From positions 165,098-229,097 of the forward strand of contig NZ_BMMZ01000008.1 in the NCBI RefSeq assembly GCF_014646195.1: a stretch of 64,000 nucleotides of DNA. Reading direction: 5' to 3'. Both the position numbers and the translations under genes were made by a program. Every line of letters starts with the position of its first letter. Within the stretch, counting starts at the first letter, position 1. A model generated the notes under the pieces. The model was not told the DNA's origin. It did not search any database and saw only the letters and a program-made list of their open reading frames with translations. This DNA is from Microlunatus endophyticus (GTDB lineage: Bacteria > Actinomycetota > Actinomycetes > Propionibacteriales > Propionibacteriaceae). Shown one piece after another: positions 62,103 through 64,000 of the stretch.

Positions 62103-62350
62103 CGTACCGGGTTGTCTTCAGTGGCGGCGCCGCTGCGCAGTATCACGACCTTCCCGTGATCGCCCAGGACCTCGTTGTTGCCCGCGCGGTTGAGTTGGCG
62201 GAGGAGCCATGGGATGCGACATCCTCCCGCCGGGGTGACGACTCGAATCTGCGTGAGGCGATCTTCGGCAATGGCCTTGGCCTGATCGGCTTCCACGTCA
62301 ACGGCGATGACCAGAGTGTGCGGATCTCCAACATCGTCTGGACCGGATGA
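62099..62350 (+). CDS. RelE/ParE-type toxin
   Basis: 83 residues, GTG at 62099. TYRVVFSGGAAAQYHDLPVIAQDLVVAR matches the start of RelE-family ribonucleases, and LREAIFGNGLGLIGFHVNGDDQSVRISNIVW the end. It is complete, although the gene before it is frameshifted. It would be an mRNA interferase or gyrase inhibitor if active. Confidence 0.78.
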   Translation: MTYRVVFSGGAAAQYHDLPVIAQDLVVARAVELAEEPWDATSSRRGDDSNLREAIFGNGLGLIGFHVNGDDQSVRISNIVWTG

Positions 62351-62427
62351 AGCTGACCGGCACGGTGCCGGGTCATGGATCGAGGCATTAGGTTGACCCC
62401 GCAGGGGTCGGCTGAAACGCTTGAGCC

Positions 62428-63315
62428 ATGGCTGCTCCTGGGTCGGTCGTGCTTCAGTGGGCGATCGACGCCTGGATGCCGGGGGCGACGGTGGTCAACG
62501 TGCGCGACCTGCACGAAGGGCAGGGTCCATGGCTGGTCGAGGTCAGCTCGGGCGGCGCCGTACACCGGTCAGTTCTTCGGACAGCCGGGCTGGGTGCCAA
62601 GGGTGACGACTATCTCCTTGTCGAGGCGGCTGCCCTGAGCCAGGTCGAGAGCTCGGCGGTGAGTGCGCCGCGCCTGATCGCCATGGATGATGGTCACCGG
62701 TGCGGTGTCGTCACCTCGCTCCAGACAGTTGTCGCCGGTGACACCGTGGCGTCGCAGCCGTGGAACGAAGAACGGCTCCACGCAGTGGGCGCCTATCTGG
62801 CTGAGATTCACCGCATCGCGGCAGATCCGGCACCGACACTTCCCGAACGTCAGCGTCCACTGGAACCTGGAGGTGGATACACCGCGGAGAAGCGCGAATG
62901 TGCCGAGCACCCGAGCCAACGATCAAGAGAGGGCGCCCGTCTCTTGGCTGCAGGTGCCCGAGAATTGGCCGATCGTCCGCGTCCGGACAACATCCGTTGC
63001 CTGGTGCACGGAGATGCGTGGCTCGGAAACATCATGGCCTCCGGATCGCAGGTCACCGGGTTGATCGACTGGGGTTGTGCGGGCGTAGGGCATCCAGGCA
63101 TCGACCTCGGCCATGCCAGGCTGAGCGCAGTGTTCTCCTATGGCGCGGAGGCAGCTGATGCGATTCTCGACGGATGGGAACAGGCGGCCGGCCGCCCCGC
63201 GGACGCCATGCCGTACTGGGATGCGGTCGCTGCGTTGGAAACCGCGCCGGCCATGGGCGCCGGCACCGATATCAGGGATGCATTCCTCCATCGGGCTCTG
63301 GCGAAACTCCGCTAG
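62428..63315 (+). CDS. Aminoglycoside phosphotransferase (APH) family protein
   Basis: 295 residues, ATG at 62428. The kinase motif CLVHGDAWLGNIM (HGDxxxxN) and Asp in VTGLIDWGCAGVGHPGIDLG are the APH catalytic and Mg motifs. Such proteins phosphorylate aminoglycosides, homoserine or other small molecules; resistance is not implied by sequence alone. Confidence 0.85.
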   Translation: MAAPGSVVLQWAIDAWMPGATVVNVRDLHEGQGPWLVEVSSGGAVHRSVLRTAGLGAKGDDYLLVEAAALSQVESSAVSAPRLIAMDDGHRCGVVTSLQTVVAGDTVASQPWNEERLHAVGAYLAEIHRIAADPAPTLPERQRPLEPGGGYTAEKRECAEHPSQRSREGARLLAAGARELADRPRPDNIRCLVHGDAWLGNIMASGSQVTGLIDWGCAGVGHPGIDLGHARLSAVFSYGAEAADAILDGWEQAAGRPADAMPYWDAVAALETAPAMGAGTDIRDAFLHRALAKLR

Positions 63316-63372
63316 ATAGCGCAACTTGCCAGAGACCTTGCCCTGTCCGGTGGAAGTACAACGGGCAGGAAT

Positions 63373-64000
63373 TCAAGCGAGCAGGTTCCGGAACCACGCG
63401 TCCTGAAGAAGTCCGTCGAGGACAGCTTGGTCCTCGCGCCAGGCCTGGCAGTCCTGTAGCACTGCGTAGACCGCCGTCCAGCGCTCGGTGCGGCGGGGAT
63501 CGAGGTCGAGCGCATGAGCCAGTTGGTTGGCGGTGTCAAACATCTGGTCAGCGGGCTGGGTTATTGCGTAGTTGGCGACATCGGTACAGGGGTCGCCCAG
63601 CTTGGGGATCGGATCGATCACCACGAAGGCCGCACCGGCCGACAGGATGTTCTTGTTGCTGAAATCACCGTGGAGCACCGTTCGGCCGGAAGGGGTGTCG
63701 ATCAGCGCCTCGATCGTCCGGGCCGCGGCACGCAAGAGTTTCAGCCCGGCTTCACCACGGCGCGCGTCGCGTCGGCTTCGGCGTTCGTACGCGTTGTCGC
63801 GTCGAGCCTGAAGTTCCGCCTCTGGATACAGGTCCTCGATCAGAGGAAACTCTTGCTGGCTGGCATCGCAGCCGTGCAGTCGTGCCAATATGCCGGCCGC
63901 GATCTCTGTCGATCGGTGACCGTTGCCCGCTAGTGTCGCGCGTCTGAAGTTCGTTGACGGGTGGCGTGAGGCAGGATTTCGTCGGCGGGTTTGGTCCAGG
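63373..64000 (-). CDS. APH(6)-like aminoglycoside phosphotransferase, partial at the right edge
   Basis: C-terminal part of a streptomycin-6-kinase-like protein: GRTVLHGDFSNKNIL and VVIDPIPKLGDPCTDVANYA are the catalytic and Mg motifs, ending at 63373. The frame is open without stop to the end of the window, and family-like sequence continues upstream of the nearest start candidate to about LAGNGHRSTEIAAGILARLHG. Beyond 63930 the translation (NFRARTLAG and upstream) looks less like a kinase, so a truncation or insertion boundary there is possible. Confidence 0.65.
   Translation of the reverse strand, partial: LDQTRRRNPASRHPSTNFRRATLAGNGHRSTEIAAGILARLHGCDASQQEFPLIEDLYPEAELQARRDNAYERRSRRDARRGEAGLKLLRAAARTIEALIDTPSGRTVLHGDFSNKNILSAGAAFVVIDPIPKLGDPCTDVANYAITQPADQMFDTANQLAHALDLDPRRTERWTAVYAVLQDCQAWREDQAVLDGLLQDAWFRNLLA

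Noticed and set aside
61520..62296. 258-residue minus-strand open frame over the antitoxin-like gene
   Set aside because: No family similarity; the plus-strand DUF6247/RelE reading explains the region better.

Overview
The window is high-GC DNA with actinobacterial gene families and gene orders: cydABDC with the two ABC subunits encoded separately, an ECF sigma factor paired with a YCII protein, GTG starts, and leaderless-looking promoters (TANNNT six to eight bases before a GTG). The style suggests a soil actinobacterium, possibly of the Propionibacteriales (Microlunatus or Kribbella type), but no marker here fixes the genus. About 60 protein genes or gene remnants are supported. I saw no rRNA, tRNA or CRISPR array.

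Left part (1-29.6 kb), mostly chromosomal housekeeping and accessory metabolism: a HExxH putative peptidase, a VOC protein, methionine aminopeptidase, cytochrome bd oxidase with its CydDC exporter (cydABDC, minus strand), a BlaI/M56 peptidase sensor pair with clear operators, a broken cysteine hydrolase gene, a 2-hydroxyacid dehydrogenase, a cation/proton antiporter, an MgtC protein, a TetM/OtrA-like ribosome-protection GTPase, CsbD, a membrane-anchored sulfite-oxidase-fold enzyme, an AlkB-like dioxygenase, a GH3 / epimerase / threonine-synthase-like run, an ECF sigma-YCII pair, a VapC relic, and a TetR-controlled heterodimeric ABC exporter.

Centre (29.7-47.9 kb): a type VII (ESX-like) secretion locus, the most interesting part of the window. 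On the minus strand lie two small WXG100-like proteins, a DUF6507-like protein and two large paralogous polymorphic toxins. The toxins share an N-terminal WXG domain, a middle region and a His/Asp-rich repetitive linker, but end in two different restriction-endonuclease-like nuclease domains. Each is followed within about 30 bp by a small gene in the immunity position. Divergently, on the plus strand, lies a tightly overlapping machinery operon: zinc-ribbon/RDD/FHA protein, DUF6177-like protein, a single-pass membrane protein with a beta-sandwich-like exterior, EccD, a MinD-like protein without the Walker lysines, a three-ATPase EccC, a small unknown protein and a second lysine-less MinD-like protein. 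EccB, EccE and the mycosin protease are not found, so this is a reduced or divergent T7SS.

Right part (47.9-64 kb): a large CDP-alcohol phosphatidyltransferase fusion, a HAD phosphatase, lysS, an ankyrin protein, Nudix proteins, an amidase and an aldo/keto reductase. From about 56.2 kb the gene content becomes a patchwork typical of recently acquired or decaying DNA: hydrolase, Nudix, VOC, a TetR repressor divergent from a Tet(X)-like flavin monooxygenase with two matching operators, a frameshifted DUF6247 antitoxin-like gene upstream of a RelE-like toxin, and two aminoglycoside-phosphotransferase-like genes, the last running off the right edge.
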